A stretch of DNA of 64,000 nt. Source: Thermodesulfitimonas autotrophica. Lineage in GTDB: Bacteria > Bacillota > Desulfotomaculia > Desulfotomaculales > Ammonificaceae. The notes under the pieces were generated by a model. That model was not told the origin of the DNA. It saw nothing but the letters and a program-made list of their open reading frames with translations, and ran no database searches. Position numbers and translations under genes: made by a program. This document shows, piece after piece, positions 1 to 8,298 of the stretch. Each line of letters starts with the position of its first letter. The first letter of the stretch is position 1. The stretch lies in assembly GCF_003815015.1 (NCBI RefSeq), contig NZ_RKRE01000001.1, forward strand, positions 70,460-134,459, written 5' to 3'.

Positions 1-1
1 T

Positions 2-49
2 GTGCGGCCGGATAGAGAATTTTTTATGGTGGGATACAGTGGGTATTAA
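2..49 (+). CDS. 3' end of an upstream gene, possibly tlyA (partial)
   Basis: An open frame runs in from the window edge and ends at a TAA that overlaps the nadK start by 11 bases. The fifteen visible residues include REFF, which loosely resembles the C-terminal end of TlyA-type rRNA methyltransferases; tlyA often precedes nadK-argR-recN in Firmicutes. A competing short frame ends at a TAG at 13-15. Too little is visible to decide, so identity is inference from gene order. Confidence 0.3.
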   Translation: MRPDREFFMVGYSGY

Positions 50-914
50 AGTTGTGGGGTTGATTCTTAACCCGGCGCTAGGAGAAAAAATTGCGCCGGT
101 GGCCCGGGAGATCGTGCGTTTTCTTGCCGGACACGGGGTAAAGGTGCTCGTTTTGCGGGAACACGCCCGCCTGGTGGGGATGGAAGGGGTTGACCGGGAA
201 AGGATGCGGGAAGCGGCGGAGGCGCTTTTCTCCCTTGGTGGGGACGGGACCCTCCTTTCCTGCGTTCCGGTTGCCGCTCCGGCCGGCATCCCGGTGTTAG
301 GGATAAACCTCGGACGCTTGGGTTTTCTTACCGAGCTCGGGCCGGAGGAGCTCTTTTCCGGACTGGAGCAGGTTCTGGCGGGGCGCTACTGCACGGAGGA
401 ACGGCTGCTTCTTTGGGGCGGCATCCGGCGTGCGGGGGCTACGGTGCGGGAGGTCGTCGCGCTCAATGATTGCGTCGTGGGGCGGGGGGCGCTCAGCCGG
501 CCCTGCCGCCTGGAGGTGCGGGTGGACGGACACTGCGCGATGAAGTACAACGGCGACGGGATCATCATCGCCACTCCTACCGGTTCGACTGCCTACTCTT
601 TTTCTGCCGGCGGTCCGGTGGTCGCACCCGGGGTAGACGCGATCATCCTCACTCCTATCTGCGCTCATTCGTACATGGTGCGGCCGATGGTGGTGGGCGG
701 CGGCGCGGTGGTAGAGGTTTTTCTCGAGACGAGCGTCGCCGGCTTTGGCCTCTCGGTTGACGGGCACGAAAACCTGCCGCTGCTGGCCGGAGACTGGCTG
801 ACCGTGAGGCGCTATCCGCGGCCTCTGCGGCTGATCAGGACCGGAGAGCGGAGCTTTTATTCCGTTTTGCGCCGGAAACTGCTGCTGCACGGCATAGAAG
901 AGTGCCGTCAGTGA
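39..914 (+). CDS. nadK: NAD kinase
   Basis: Phosphorylates NAD to NADP in the cytoplasm using ATP or polyphosphate. The family's GGDGT phosphate-binding motif is at residues 67-71, followed by the GINLGRLGFL segment near 88-97. The NGDG and GSTAYSFSAGGP substrate loop is near residues 168-192. The 291-residue length is normal. The start is GTG. The gene heads a block shared by many Firmicutes (nadK-argR-recN-spoIVB-spo0A), with only 13 bases to argR, so it is probably co-transcribed with it. Identification is firm. Confidence 0.96.
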   Translation: MGIKVVGLILNPALGEKIAPVAREIVRFLAGHGVKVLVLREHARLVGMEGVDRERMREAAEALFSLGGDGTLLSCVPVAAPAGIPVLGINLGRLGFLTELGPEELFSGLEQVLAGRYCTEERLLLWGGIRRAGATVREVVALNDCVVGRGALSRPCRLEVRVDGHCAMKYNGDGIIIATPTGSTAYSFSAGGPVVAPGVDAIILTPICAHSYMVRPMVVGGGAVVEVFLETSVAGFGLSVDGHENLPLLAGDWLTVRRYPRPLRLIRTGERSFYSVLRRKLLLHGIEECRQ

Positions 915-927
915 GGAGCAGGGTGGG

Positions 928-1395
928 ATGAAACGCGTACGCCAGCAGAAAATCCTTCAGCTGATCAAGGAGCATCCTATTACCAGCCAGCGGGATCTGG
1001 TACGGGCTCTCGCCGCGGCCGGTTTTAAGGTCACCCAGGCTACGGTTTCGCGGGATATCAGGGAACTGGGACTGGTGAAGGTCGCCGCAGACGGCAGGCT
1101 ACGCTACGTTGCCCCGCGGACCCGGGGGAAAGGCGACCTTGACGAGGCGCGCTTCCGCCGGCTAATACGGGACGCGGTGGTCGACGTCGAGACGAGCGAG
1201 AATTTAGTGGTCGTCAAGACTTTTCCGGGGGCGGCGCAGGGTGTGGCGTCGGCAATCGATCAGGTGGAGTGGCCTGGTGTTGTCGGAACGGTAGCCGGGG
1301 ACGATACCTTTTTGATTGTCGTCAAACCCCGGGGCCGGGCCGCCGAGGTGCGGAACCGGCTGCGGGCTCTGCTGGCGGGAGAGAAGCGGGAGTAA
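928..1395 (+). CDS. argR: Arginine repressor ArgR/AhrC
   Basis: Arginine-responsive transcription factor that in this family forms hexamers, represses arginine biosynthesis and activates catabolism. The N-terminal winged helix (about 1-70) contains the recognition segment TQATVSRDIRELGLVKV. The C-terminal oligomerisation and arginine-binding domain contains GTVAGDDTFLIVVK, close to the conserved GTIAGDDT motif. At 155 residues it is full length. It overlaps recN by one base (TAATG), which implies translational coupling. No arginine genes lie in this window, so its targets are elsewhere. Confidence 0.96.
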   Translation: MKRVRQQKILQLIKEHPITSQRDLVRALAAAGFKVTQATVSRDIRELGLVKVAADGRLRYVAPRTRGKGDLDEARFRRLIRDAVVDVETSENLVVVKTFPGAAQGVASAIDQVEWPGVVGTVAGDDTFLIVVKPRGRAAEVRNRLRALLAGEKRE

Positions 1396-3068
1396 TGCTC
1401 CGGAGCTTAACGATCAGAAATGTGGCGCTCATTGATGACTTAACGGTTGAGTTCGGTCCGGGGCTCAATGTTTTAACGGGCGAGACCGGAGCCGGTAAAT
1501 CAATCATCCTCGAAGCGCTTATGCTGGCGCTGGGTAAGCGCGCTGCCGCCGATTACATCCGGACCGGCGCCGAAAAGGCGGTCATCGAGGCCGTGTTTGC
1601 GGTCCAGGAGGTACCGCAGTGCCTGGCCGAGAGTGGGATCGAGCTTGAGGAGGGGCACCTTTTTTTTCGCCGGGAGTTGTACCGCCAGGGAAAGAGCCTC
1701 TGCCGGGTCAACGGCCACGCGGTGCCGCTCAGCCTCTGCCGGGAGGCCGCAGAGGAGCTGGTTGAGTTTCTGATCCAGGGGGAGGAACAGGCGCTCCTTA
1801 CCCCGGCGAAGCAGTTGGCGGTTCTCGATGCTTATGCGGGGTTGGGGCGGCTGGCCGGGGAGGTGGAGCGGCTTTACCGGCGCTGGCACGCGGCGCGGGA
1901 GAAAGCGGCTGCGGCGGCGGGCGCGGCGCGGGCGCGGGCGCGAGAGGCCGATACCCTGCGCTACCAGATCGCCGAGATCGACCGGGCGGCTTTTCGCCCC
2001 GGGGAGATTGAAGAACTGCTCCGGGAACGGGAATGGCTGCTAAATGCGGTCCGGCTGACCGAGTTAGGTGCCCGGGCGCGGGCCTTCTTGACCGGAGAGG
2101 ATCATGCGGCCGTAGAAAGCGTGGGTGAGGCGGCGGCCATTTTAGCCGAGATTGCCAAGTACCGGGAGGAAATGGGGTATTATGCGCAGGCGTTGCGGGA
2201 GGCGGTGGCGCTCATCGTGGAGGCGGCGCGGGAACTGGAACGCCTAACCGACCGCGCAGAGCACGACCCGCGCCGCCTCGATCTGGTGGAGGAAAGATTA
2301 GAACTCTTCCGGCGCCTCAGCCGCAAGTACGGGGAAACGGTTGAGGCGATCCTGCGCTTCCGGGCGGAGGCGGCCGCCGCGCTGGAAACGTTGGTCCGGG
2401 AGGAAGAGACGACAGCCGGTCTGGAGGCGGAGGCGGAGCGCTGGCTATCGGAGTGGCAGGCGGCAGCGGCGAGGTTGCAGGAAGGCCGGGAAGAGGCCGC
2501 CCGGCGGCTCGAAAGGGCGGTAGAGGAGGAACTTGCCCGTTTAGCCATGGAACGGACGTCGTTCCGGATTACCTTCGCCCCCGTAGCCCAGGTCCCGAAC
2601 CCGCGCGGGTTGCAAGAGGTCGAATTCCTTTTCAGTCCCAACCCGGGCGAGCCGCTCAAACCTCTATCCCGGATCGCTTCCGGCGGGGAGGCCATCAGGA
2701 CCCTGTTCGCCTTGAAGGTCCTCACGGCGGCGGCCGATAAAGTGGGAACACTCTTTCTTGACGAGGTTGACACCGGGATCAGCGGCCGGGCGCTGGAAGC
2801 GGTCGCTTCCCGGCTTAATTTACTCGCCGCGCGGCGGCAGGTGCTCTGTATTACCCACCAGGCGGTGGTTGCCGCACGGGGCGCCGTTCATTACGTTATC
2901 ACCAAGGAAATCGCGGCGGGGCGCGCGGTGGTGCGGGTTGCCCCGGTCAGCGGGGCGGCGAGGGTGGCGGAGATCGCCCGTCTGGTAGGGGGTTCGCCTG
3001 AAACCGCCGCGGAGCACGCGCGGGTGCTCCTAGAAAGCGACGGGCAAGTTACGCCGGAAACTACATAA
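1395..3068 (+). CDS. recN: DNA repair protein RecN
   Basis: SMC-like ATPase acting early in double-strand-break repair. Walker A is GETGAGKS near residues 30-37. A long alanine-, arginine- and glutamate-rich coiled coil spans about 150-400. The signature RIASGGE precedes Walker B, TLFLDEVDTGISG. At 557 residues it matches the family. I choose the ATG at 1395 because it overlaps the argR stop and gives the canonical MLRSLTIRNVALID start; the open frame extends upstream only through argR. A strong hairpin follows directly and overlaps the spoIVB leader. Confidence 0.96.
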   Translation: MLRSLTIRNVALIDDLTVEFGPGLNVLTGETGAGKSIILEALMLALGKRAAADYIRTGAEKAVIEAVFAVQEVPQCLAESGIELEEGHLFFRRELYRQGKSLCRVNGHAVPLSLCREAAEELVEFLIQGEEQALLTPAKQLAVLDAYAGLGRLAGEVERLYRRWHAAREKAAAAAGAARARAREADTLRYQIAEIDRAAFRPGEIEELLREREWLLNAVRLTELGARARAFLTGEDHAAVESVGEAAAILAEIAKYREEMGYYAQALREAVALIVEAARELERLTDRAEHDPRRLDLVEERLELFRRLSRKYGETVEAILRFRAEAAAALETLVREEETTAGLEAEAERWLSEWQAAAARLQEGREEAARRLERAVEEELARLAMERTSFRITFAPVAQVPNPRGLQEVEFLFSPNPGEPLKPLSRIASGGEAIRTLFALKVLTAAADKVGTLFLDEVDTGISGRALEAVASRLNLLAARRQVLCITHQAVVAARGAVHYVITKEIAAGRAVVRVAPVSGAARVAEIARLVGGSPETAAEHARVLLESDGQVTPETT

Positions 3069-3076
3069 AGCTTTTA

Positions 3077-3105
3077 CCCTCCGGGTAGATTATTTGCCCG
3101 GAGGG
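3077..3105 (+). promoter_or_regulatory. Hairpin enclosing the spoIVB ribosome binding site
   Basis: A perfect 9-bp stem (CCCTCCGGG at 3077-3085 with CCCGGAGGG at 3097-3105) has an 11-base loop. The 3' arm contains the GGAGG Shine-Dalgarno sequence for the TTG start at 3114. There is no U-run, so it is a poor terminator. It may mask the spoIVB ribosome site in read-through transcripts from recN. That role is inference. Confidence 0.5.
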
Positions 3106-3113
3106 GTGCCACA

Positions 3114-4463
3114 TTGCCACGAAAACTGCGCCTTTTCGCGGTCTTTTCTTTTTTTCTCCTTTTTTTTACCCTGAACTATCTTGCCGCGGCCTTCTGGCCG
3201 GTCAAACAGAGCCTGGCCCTCGGTGAATGGCTGAGTTTCAACAACCTTTTCCCCCCGGCGATCCAGAAACACCTGGTCCTGGTAACGGCGGATAACGGAC
3301 GCGGGGGTGGAGGCCAGCCGATAGGTAGAGGACTCCGGTTCACCGCACCCGGCACCTTTCAAGCGCGGGTTGCCCTGCACGGTCTCATCCCCCTTAAAAC
3401 CCTGGTCTTTGAGGTCCGTCCGGTACCGCGGGTTTATCCGGGCGGCCAGGCGGTTGGGTTGCTCCTGCATGCCAAAGGGGTAATCGTGATCGGCTACGCG
3501 GATGTTATCGCTACGGACGGTTCCCGGGTGAGTCCGGCCGCGCGAGCGGGATTAATGGTCGGGGACTTGATCCTGAGTATTGACGGTCGCCCGGCGACGA
3601 GCGATCAGGTGGTGAAGGAAGCGATTTGCCGCGCCGGACGGGAGGGGCGTCCGGTTGTGCTGCAGGTGAACCGGCGCGGGCGGCTGCTCCGCTTTGAGGT
3701 CCAACCGCGCCTGTGCCGGCGCGCGGGCTGCTACCGGATCGGTCTTCTGATTAGAGACGCCACCGCGGGCGTCGGCACGCTCACCTTCTACCACCCGGAG
3801 ACGAGGCTTTACGGCGCCCTCGGTCATGTCGTTATGGATGCGACCACCGCTCATCCCGTGGAGCTGGCCAAGGGCTCCTTAGTGGAGGCCTTCATCCAGG
3901 GCGTACGCCCGGGAGAGAAGGGCAAACCGGGCGAGAAAATCGGGGTCATAAACGAAAACTCTTCTCTTTCGGGCACGATTGAGGCTAATACCGAGTACGG
4001 CATTTTCGGCCATTTAAACCGCCTGCCGGAGCATCCCCTTTTTAGGGCCCCTATTCCCGTAGCCCTCGCCCACCAGGTACACCCCGGAAGGGCGCAGATG
4101 CTCACCGTGCTTACGGGAAACAGACTCGAAAGCTTTGACGTTGAGATTCAGCGGGTAAACCCCTTTTACGAGAGGGGGAGAAAGGATCTTATCGTGCGGG
4201 TTACCGATCCCCGGTTGCTGCACTTTACAGGGGGGATCATTCAGGGGATGAGCGGGAGCCCCCTCATTCAGGACGGGCGCCTGGTCGGCGCGGTGACGCA
4301 CGTTTTTATCAGCACGCCGGAAAAGGGCTACGGCATCTTCGCGGAGCGGATGGTGCGGGCGTGCGGTCTGCTCGCCTTCCCGGAGGTGAAGCCGACATTT
4401 TTCGATGAACTCAGACCTTCCCTGCTGAAGGCTGTTGTAAAATATTATATAAAGCAGGAATGA
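3114..4463 (+). CDS. spoIVB: SpoIVB serine peptidase (S55)
   Basis: Sporulation signalling protease. In Bacillus it is secreted from the forespore and triggers pro-sigma-K processing by cleaving SpoIVFA. One N-terminal membrane segment lies at about residues 7-25. A PDZ domain spans about 105-185 (PAARAGLMVGDLILSIDG). The S55 catalytic domain follows, with the likely catalytic His in GALGHVVMD and the nucleophile Ser in GIIQGMSGSPLIQDG. The 449-residue length is normal. The start is TTG behind GGAGGGG. Its position immediately before spo0A is the classic Firmicute arrangement. Confidence 0.95.
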   Translation: MPRKLRLFAVFSFFLLFFTLNYLAAAFWPVKQSLALGEWLSFNNLFPPAIQKHLVLVTADNGRGGGGQPIGRGLRFTAPGTFQARVALHGLIPLKTLVFEVRPVPRVYPGGQAVGLLLHAKGVIVIGYADVIATDGSRVSPAARAGLMVGDLILSIDGRPATSDQVVKEAICRAGREGRPVVLQVNRRGRLLRFEVQPRLCRRAGCYRIGLLIRDATAGVGTLTFYHPETRLYGALGHVVMDATTAHPVELAKGSLVEAFIQGVRPGEKGKPGEKIGVINENSSLSGTIEANTEYGIFGHLNRLPEHPLFRAPIPVALAHQVHPGRAQMLTVLTGNRLESFDVEIQRVNPFYERGRKDLIVRVTDPRLLHFTGGIIQGMSGSPLIQDGRLVGAVTHVFISTPEKGYGIFAERMVRACGLLAFPEVKPTFFDELRPSLLKAVVKYYIKQE

Positions 4464-4510
4464 AGTGGTTACAAAAATATCCAATTCGAAAGTTTTTTTA
4501 CGCCAGGGTA

Positions 4511-4539
4511 GCAGGATATTTTTGACTGCTGCAGAATTT
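4511..4539 (+). promoter_or_regulatory. Candidate sigma-H promoter of spo0A
   Basis: GCAGGATAT (4511-4519), an 11-base spacer and GCAGAATTT (4531-4539) fit the published Bacillus sigma-H pattern (RnAGGAwWW, 11-12 bases, RnnGAATww) at every defined position. It lies 49 bases before the spo0A start. In B. subtilis spo0A is induced from a sigma-H promoter, so the location agrees. No convincing Spo0A box was found beside it. Confidence 0.6.
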
Positions 4540-4587
4540 ACTGATTTACCAAAAAGTTAATTAGGTAACAAAAGGGGGCATTTAACT

Positions 4588-5358
4588 TTGAGCAGACTGG
4601 TCCGCATTCTCGTGGCCGACGATAACCGGGAGTTCTGTGAGTTGTTGAAGGACTACCTGAGTCAGCAGCCCGATTTTGAGCTGGTTGGCGTGGCTTATAA
4701 CGGGCTGGAAGCAATCCAGTTGATTGAAGAAACCCGGCCCGATGTAGTGATCCTCGACATCATTATGCCCCACCTGGACGGGATAGGCGTGCTGGAGAAA
4801 TTTGCCAGTAGCGCCGCCACCTACCGGCCCAAGTTCATTGTGCTGACGGCGTTAGGGCAGGAGACGGTAACGCAGCGTGCGGTGGAGTTAGGGGCCGACT
4901 ATTACGTGGTCAAACCCTTTAACTTCAGCGTCTTGGCGAACCGGATCAAGCAGCTTGGCGACGGCACGGCGACCAGCACTCCCTTTATTGCCCCGACGAA
5001 ACCCCGGAACCTTGACGTAGCGGTTACCAATATCATCCACGAGATCGGCGTCCCGGCACACATTAAAGGCTACCACTACCTGCGGGACGCGATCCTGATG
5101 GTTGTGGAAGAGATAAACCTGTTAGGCGGTATCACCAAGGAGCTCTACCCGATGATCGCGCAGAAGTACAACACCACGCCCAGCCGGGTCGAGCGGGCGA
5201 TCAGACACGCCATCGAACTGGCCTGGGACCGGGGGAATATGGAGGCGATCTCTAAGTTTTTCGGCTATACGGTCAACATGGCCAAGGGCAAACCGACCAA
5301 CTCGGAGTTTATCGCCATGATCGCCGATAAACTACGGCTGGAGTCAAGGGTGAGTTGA
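4588..5358 (+). CDS. spo0A: Stage 0 sporulation response regulator Spo0A
   Basis: Master regulator of sporulation entry, activated by phosphorylation. The receiver domain spans about 1-125, with the acidic pair Asp11-Asp12, the probable phospho-acceptor Asp57 in VVILDIIM and the conserved Lys in YYVVKPFN. A linker leads to the Spo0A DNA-binding domain (about 145-256), whose recognition-helix region includes [18 protein letters not shown]. At 256 residues it is close to the B. subtilis length. The start is TTG behind AAAGGGGG. A sigma-H-like promoter precedes it and a strong hairpin follows it. Confidence 0.98.
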   Translation: MSRLVRILVADDNREFCELLKDYLSQQPDFELVGVAYNGLEAIQLIEETRPDVVILDIIMPHLDGIGVLEKFASSAATYRPKFIVLTALGQETVTQRAVELGADYYVVKPFNFSVLANRIKQLGDGTATSTPFIAPTKPRNLDVAVTNIIHEIGVPAHIKGYHYLRDAILMVVEEINLLGGITKELYPMIAQKYNTTPSRVERAIRHAIELAWDRGNMEAISKFFGYTVNMAKGKPTNSEFIAMIADKLRLESRVS

Positions 5359-5365
5359 TGAAGGA

Positions 5366-5397
5366 AAGAGGCCTGACCGACCGGTCAGGTCTCTTAA
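5366..5397 (+). terminator. Hairpin terminator after spo0A
   Basis: A stem of 14 pairs (5366-5379 with 5382-5395, one G-U) closes on a two-base loop eight bases after the spo0A stop. The downstream run is only weakly U-rich (CTCTTAAGTT). A second, weaker hairpin lies near 5452-5475. Confidence 0.6.
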
Positions 5398-5530
5398 GTT
5401 AGCGTTATGCGGCGAACCGGCTACTGCGGTAGGGCGGAGCGGTTTTTGCGCGAGCGGGGCCTTCAGGCCTCTTGCTTTTGTGCGTTAGCAGGTTCCGGAA
5501 TGCATATCTTAAATAGAGCGGGGCCTGTCC

Positions 5531-5558
5531 TTGACTTACCAGCCAAAAGATTTATACT
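5531..5558 (+). promoter_or_regulatory. Sigma-A promoter of the steA operon
   Basis: TTGACT (5531-5536), a 16-base spacer and TATACT (5553-5558), ending 28 bases before the steA ATG. It sits after the spo0A terminator, so steA and the genes to about 9.9 kb probably form their own transcription unit. The rest of 5396-5530 shows only the weak hairpin noted above. Confidence 0.65.
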
Positions 5559-5586
5559 GGTTTATAAACGGTAAGGTGGCAGAGAA

Positions 5587-6705
5587 ATGGTCGTCAGAGG
5601 CCGAGCACGCGTTGACCGGCGCACGAAGAACCTGGTGCGGCGCCTGCAACCAGGCGAAATTGCGGTAATCAGCCACGGAGGCATCGATAAACTTGCGGCG
5701 CAGGGGTTAATCGAAAGTCGCTGCCGGCTGGTGCTCAACGCGGAAAAGTCGCTTTCGCCCGATTACCCGAACGAGGGGCCCTTGATGCTCTTGGATGCCG
5801 GTATTCCCATTGTCGATGCCCTTGGTCCGGCGGTGATGGAAATCCCGGAGGGGGCGGAGGTAGAGGTTGCTGACGGGGCGGTATTCCTGAACGGTGCCTT
5901 GATCGCTCGCGGTGAGCCGCTGACGCGGGAGAGGGTCCTTGCCGGTATGGCCGCGGCGAAGGAGCGCCTCGGCGAGGTATTAGTCCGGTTTGTGGATAAC
6001 ACCTTGGCCTACGCCCGTAAGGAGGTCAACCTGATCGCCGGGGCGGTGCCCGTGCCGCCGCTCAAGACGCGGCTTGAGGGCAGGCACGCCCTGGTTGTGG
6101 TGCGGGGTTTCAACTATAAGGAGGACCTGCAGGCGATCCGTCCCTACATCAACGAGGTGCGGCCGGTTCTGATCGGGGTTGACGGCGGCGCGGACGCCCT
6201 GCGGGAGTTCGGCTACCGCCCGGATATCGTGATCGGCGATATGGACAGCGTGAGCGACCAGGCGCTGCGGGAGGCCACGGACGTGGTGGTGCACGCTTAC
6301 CCGAACGGGGAGGCGCCGGGGCTTAAAAAAGTGCGGGAGTTGGGTATCCCTGCCGTCACCCTGCCGCTTGCCGGAACGAGCGAAGACGTGGCCATGTTAC
6401 TGGCGTACGAAAAGGGAGCGCGGCTTATCGTTGCCGTCGGTACCCATTCCAACGTTCTCGATTTCCTGGAAAAAGGGCGCCGCGGGATGGGGAGCACCTT
6501 TTTGGTGCGGCTCAAGGTGGGCGCAATCCTGGTTGACGCCAAGGGGGTTTCGCAGCTCTACCGGAGCCGGGTCAAGTTCCGTTACCTGGCCCAGGTGGTG
6601 GCGGCCGCCCTTTTGCCCTTCGCTGCCGTGGCGATAATCTCCCCTTCGATCCGTCAGCTGCTGAGGCTTATCCTCATCCAGTTCCGGGTCTTGCTCGGGC
6701 TTTAA
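5587..6705 (+). CDS. steA: SteA-like cytokinetic ring protein
   Basis: Resembles the SteA family, described in Corynebacterium as acting at the division septum with SteB, and widespread in Firmicutes. The middle region contains GVDGGADALREFGYRPDIVIGDMDSVSD, the signature of the thiamine-pyrophosphokinase-like fold, but the whole 372-residue protein is larger than that enzyme. One hydrophobic segment near residues 335-355 suggests a C-terminal membrane anchor. The next gene is a SteB homologue 19 bases on. Biochemical activity is unknown; family assignment is good. Confidence 0.8.
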   Translation: MVVRGRARVDRRTKNLVRRLQPGEIAVISHGGIDKLAAQGLIESRCRLVLNAEKSLSPDYPNEGPLMLLDAGIPIVDALGPAVMEIPEGAEVEVADGAVFLNGALIARGEPLTRERVLAGMAAAKERLGEVLVRFVDNTLAYARKEVNLIAGAVPVPPLKTRLEGRHALVVVRGFNYKEDLQAIRPYINEVRPVLIGVDGGADALREFGYRPDIVIGDMDSVSDQALREATDVVVHAYPNGEAPGLKKVRELGIPAVTLPLAGTSEDVAMLLAYEKGARLIVAVGTHSNVLDFLEKGRRGMGSTFLVRLKVGAILVDAKGVSQLYRSRVKFRYLAQVVAAALLPFAAVAIISPSIRQLLRLILIQFRVLLGL

Positions 6706-6724
6706 GTCAAAGGAGAGTCGGGCG

Positions 6725-7606
6725 TTGATTATCGACATCCGCTACCACATCATCACCCTGGTTGCGGTTTTCTTAATGCTGGGACTCGGGATCCTCATCG
6801 GTACTACCATGGTGGGAAACGAGGCGCTCACGAAACAACAGGAACAGCTGGCTGACCGTTTAGAGAAGCAGCTCAACGTTCTCCGGTTGGAAAATGTAAA
6901 GGTTCAGGAGCGATGCGAGCGGGTGGAGGCGGAGAACGCCGCGCTGACGGCTTTTGCGCGGGAGGTTGTTCCTTTCGCGATTGCCGGGCGGCTCCAGAAT
7001 GTCCGGGTAGCCGTTTTTGAGGTCGGCGGCCCGGCATCGCCAGAGCTCTTAAACGATTTAAAAACGGCCGGCGCTGTGGTGGGACCGGTGGTAACCCTGG
7101 TTAGCGGTTTCGACGTTGCCGGTGCGGCTCCTAAGATCAGCGCAGATCTGGGCTGGGCGGAGAAGGATCCTACGGCGGTGAGCGACCGCCTTGCCAATGA
7201 GCTAGGCCGGGCGGTGGCTACCGGCCAGAACCCGAATTTGGTGCGCTACCTTGCCGAGCAACGGCTTATCCGGGTTACCGGCGACTTTGCGCTGCCGGTC
7301 CAGGCCGGTGTCGTTATCGGCGATTTTGGGGACGAGCGAGGCGCCCGCGCCGGGCGGTTTGATCTCGCATTGCTCGACGGTCTGGTAAAGGAAGGCGTAA
7401 CGGTGGTTGCCGTCGGCACCGGGGAAGAAGCCGGAAAAGGTATTGAAGAGTACCAGAAGCGGAAAATAAGTACCGTAGCGGATGGCGAGACGCCTTGGGG
7501 GCGGGTGGGGTTGATCCTGGCGCTTTCGGGTTACCCGGGCCATTACGGCGGTGGCGCCGGCGAGAAGCATTTCCTACCGCCATATCCCGCCGGAGGAGCC
7601 AGATGA
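6725..7606 (+). CDS. steB: SteB/MctB-like membrane protein ('copper transporter' family)
   Basis: The N-terminus (MIIDIRYHIITLVAVFLMLGLGILIG) is a signal-anchor typical of the MctB/SteB family. A coiled coil follows at about 35-75 (glutamine-, leucine- and glutamate-rich). The remaining 220 residues form an extracytoplasmic domain. Databases often name this family a copper transporter after Mycobacterium MctB. Here pairing with steA points instead to cell envelope or septum work. The start is TTG and the stop overlaps the next ATG (ATGA), so translation is coupled to the glycosyltransferase gene. Confidence 0.75.
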   Translation: MIIDIRYHIITLVAVFLMLGLGILIGTTMVGNEALTKQQEQLADRLEKQLNVLRLENVKVQERCERVEAENAALTAFAREVVPFAIAGRLQNVRVAVFEVGGPASPELLNDLKTAGAVVGPVVTLVSGFDVAGAAPKISADLGWAEKDPTAVSDRLANELGRAVATGQNPNLVRYLAEQRLIRVTGDFALPVQAGVVIGDFGDERGARAGRFDLALLDGLVKEGVTVVAVGTGEEAGKGIEEYQKRKISTVADGETPWGRVGLILALSGYPGHYGGGAGEKHFLPPYPAGGAR

Positions 7607-8298
7607 AGCGGGTTTCGGTGGTTATTCCGGCTTACAACGAGGCGGCGCGGATTGCGGCTACGGTCCGCGCGGTGCGCGAGCTTCCCGAGGTGGCTGAAGT
7701 CATCGTGGTTGACGATGCTTCGACCGACGAAACGGCAGCGCTGGCGGAAAAGGCGGGTGCGAAGGTGTTGCGCCTGCCTGCTAACCGGGGGAAGGGCGCC
7801 GCTCTAAACCACGGCGTGGCCGGGGCGAGCGGCGACGTGGTGGTGCTGCTTGACGCCGACCTTGGCGAGTCGGCCCGGGAAGCGCGGGCGCTTATCCTCC
7901 CGATTTTGCGGGGTGAAGCGGATATGACGGTGGCCCGTTTCCCCTCTACCGGGAAGAAGGCGGGCTTCGGGCTGGTGAAGGGGCTCGCGCGAGCGGGCAT
8001 CCGTTATTTCACCGGGTTGGAGGTCACCGCGCCCCTTTCCGGGCAGCGGGCCCTGTCGCGGGAGGTGCTGCAGTGTGTGCTGCCGTTTGCCCGGGGCTAC
8101 GGCGTTGAGGTGGCCCTTACCATCAGAGCGGCCCGGAAAGGGTTCCGGATCAGGGAAATCCCGGTTGTTATGCGCCACCGGGAGACGGGCCGGGATCTCG
8201 GCGGTTTTATCCACCGGGGCCGCCAATTCCGCGACGTGCTTTTGACGCTAAGCCGCCTTCTCTTTGAATTGCGGCGGCCGGGCAGGGAGAGCGGCTGA
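7603..8298 (+). CDS. Family 2 glycosyltransferase
   Basis: A GT-A fold transferase related to dolichyl-phosphate mannose synthase-like enzymes. It starts VSVVIPAYNEAARIAATV, then has the nucleotide-sugar Asp motif DDASTDE near residue 35 and LLDADLGES as the DxD-type metal site near 85. There is no clear membrane segment, so it is probably cytoplasmic and acts at the membrane face. It is 231 residues long. It overlaps steB (ATGA) and is followed with no gap by a MraY-like gene, which suggests joint synthesis of a lipid-linked glycan. The substrate is unknown. Confidence 0.85.
   Translation: MKRVSVVIPAYNEAARIAATVRAVRELPEVAEVIVVDDASTDETAALAEKAGAKVLRLPANRGKGAALNHGVAGASGDVVVLLDADLGESAREARALILPILRGEADMTVARFPSTGKKAGFGLVKGLARAGIRYFTGLEVTAPLSGQRALSREVLQCVLPFARGYGVEVALTIRAARKGFRIREIPVVMRHRETGRDLGGFIHRGRQFRDVLLTLSRLLFELRRPGRESG

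Noticed and set aside
297-890. Long opposite-strand frames inside nadK, recN, priA and other genes
   Set aside because: GC-rich codon bias produces shadow frames; none has a ribosome site or recognisable motif.
5587-6705. Thiamine pyrophosphokinase
   Set aside because: The GDxDS-type core is present, but length, C-terminal membrane segment and the steB neighbour indicate the SteA family.
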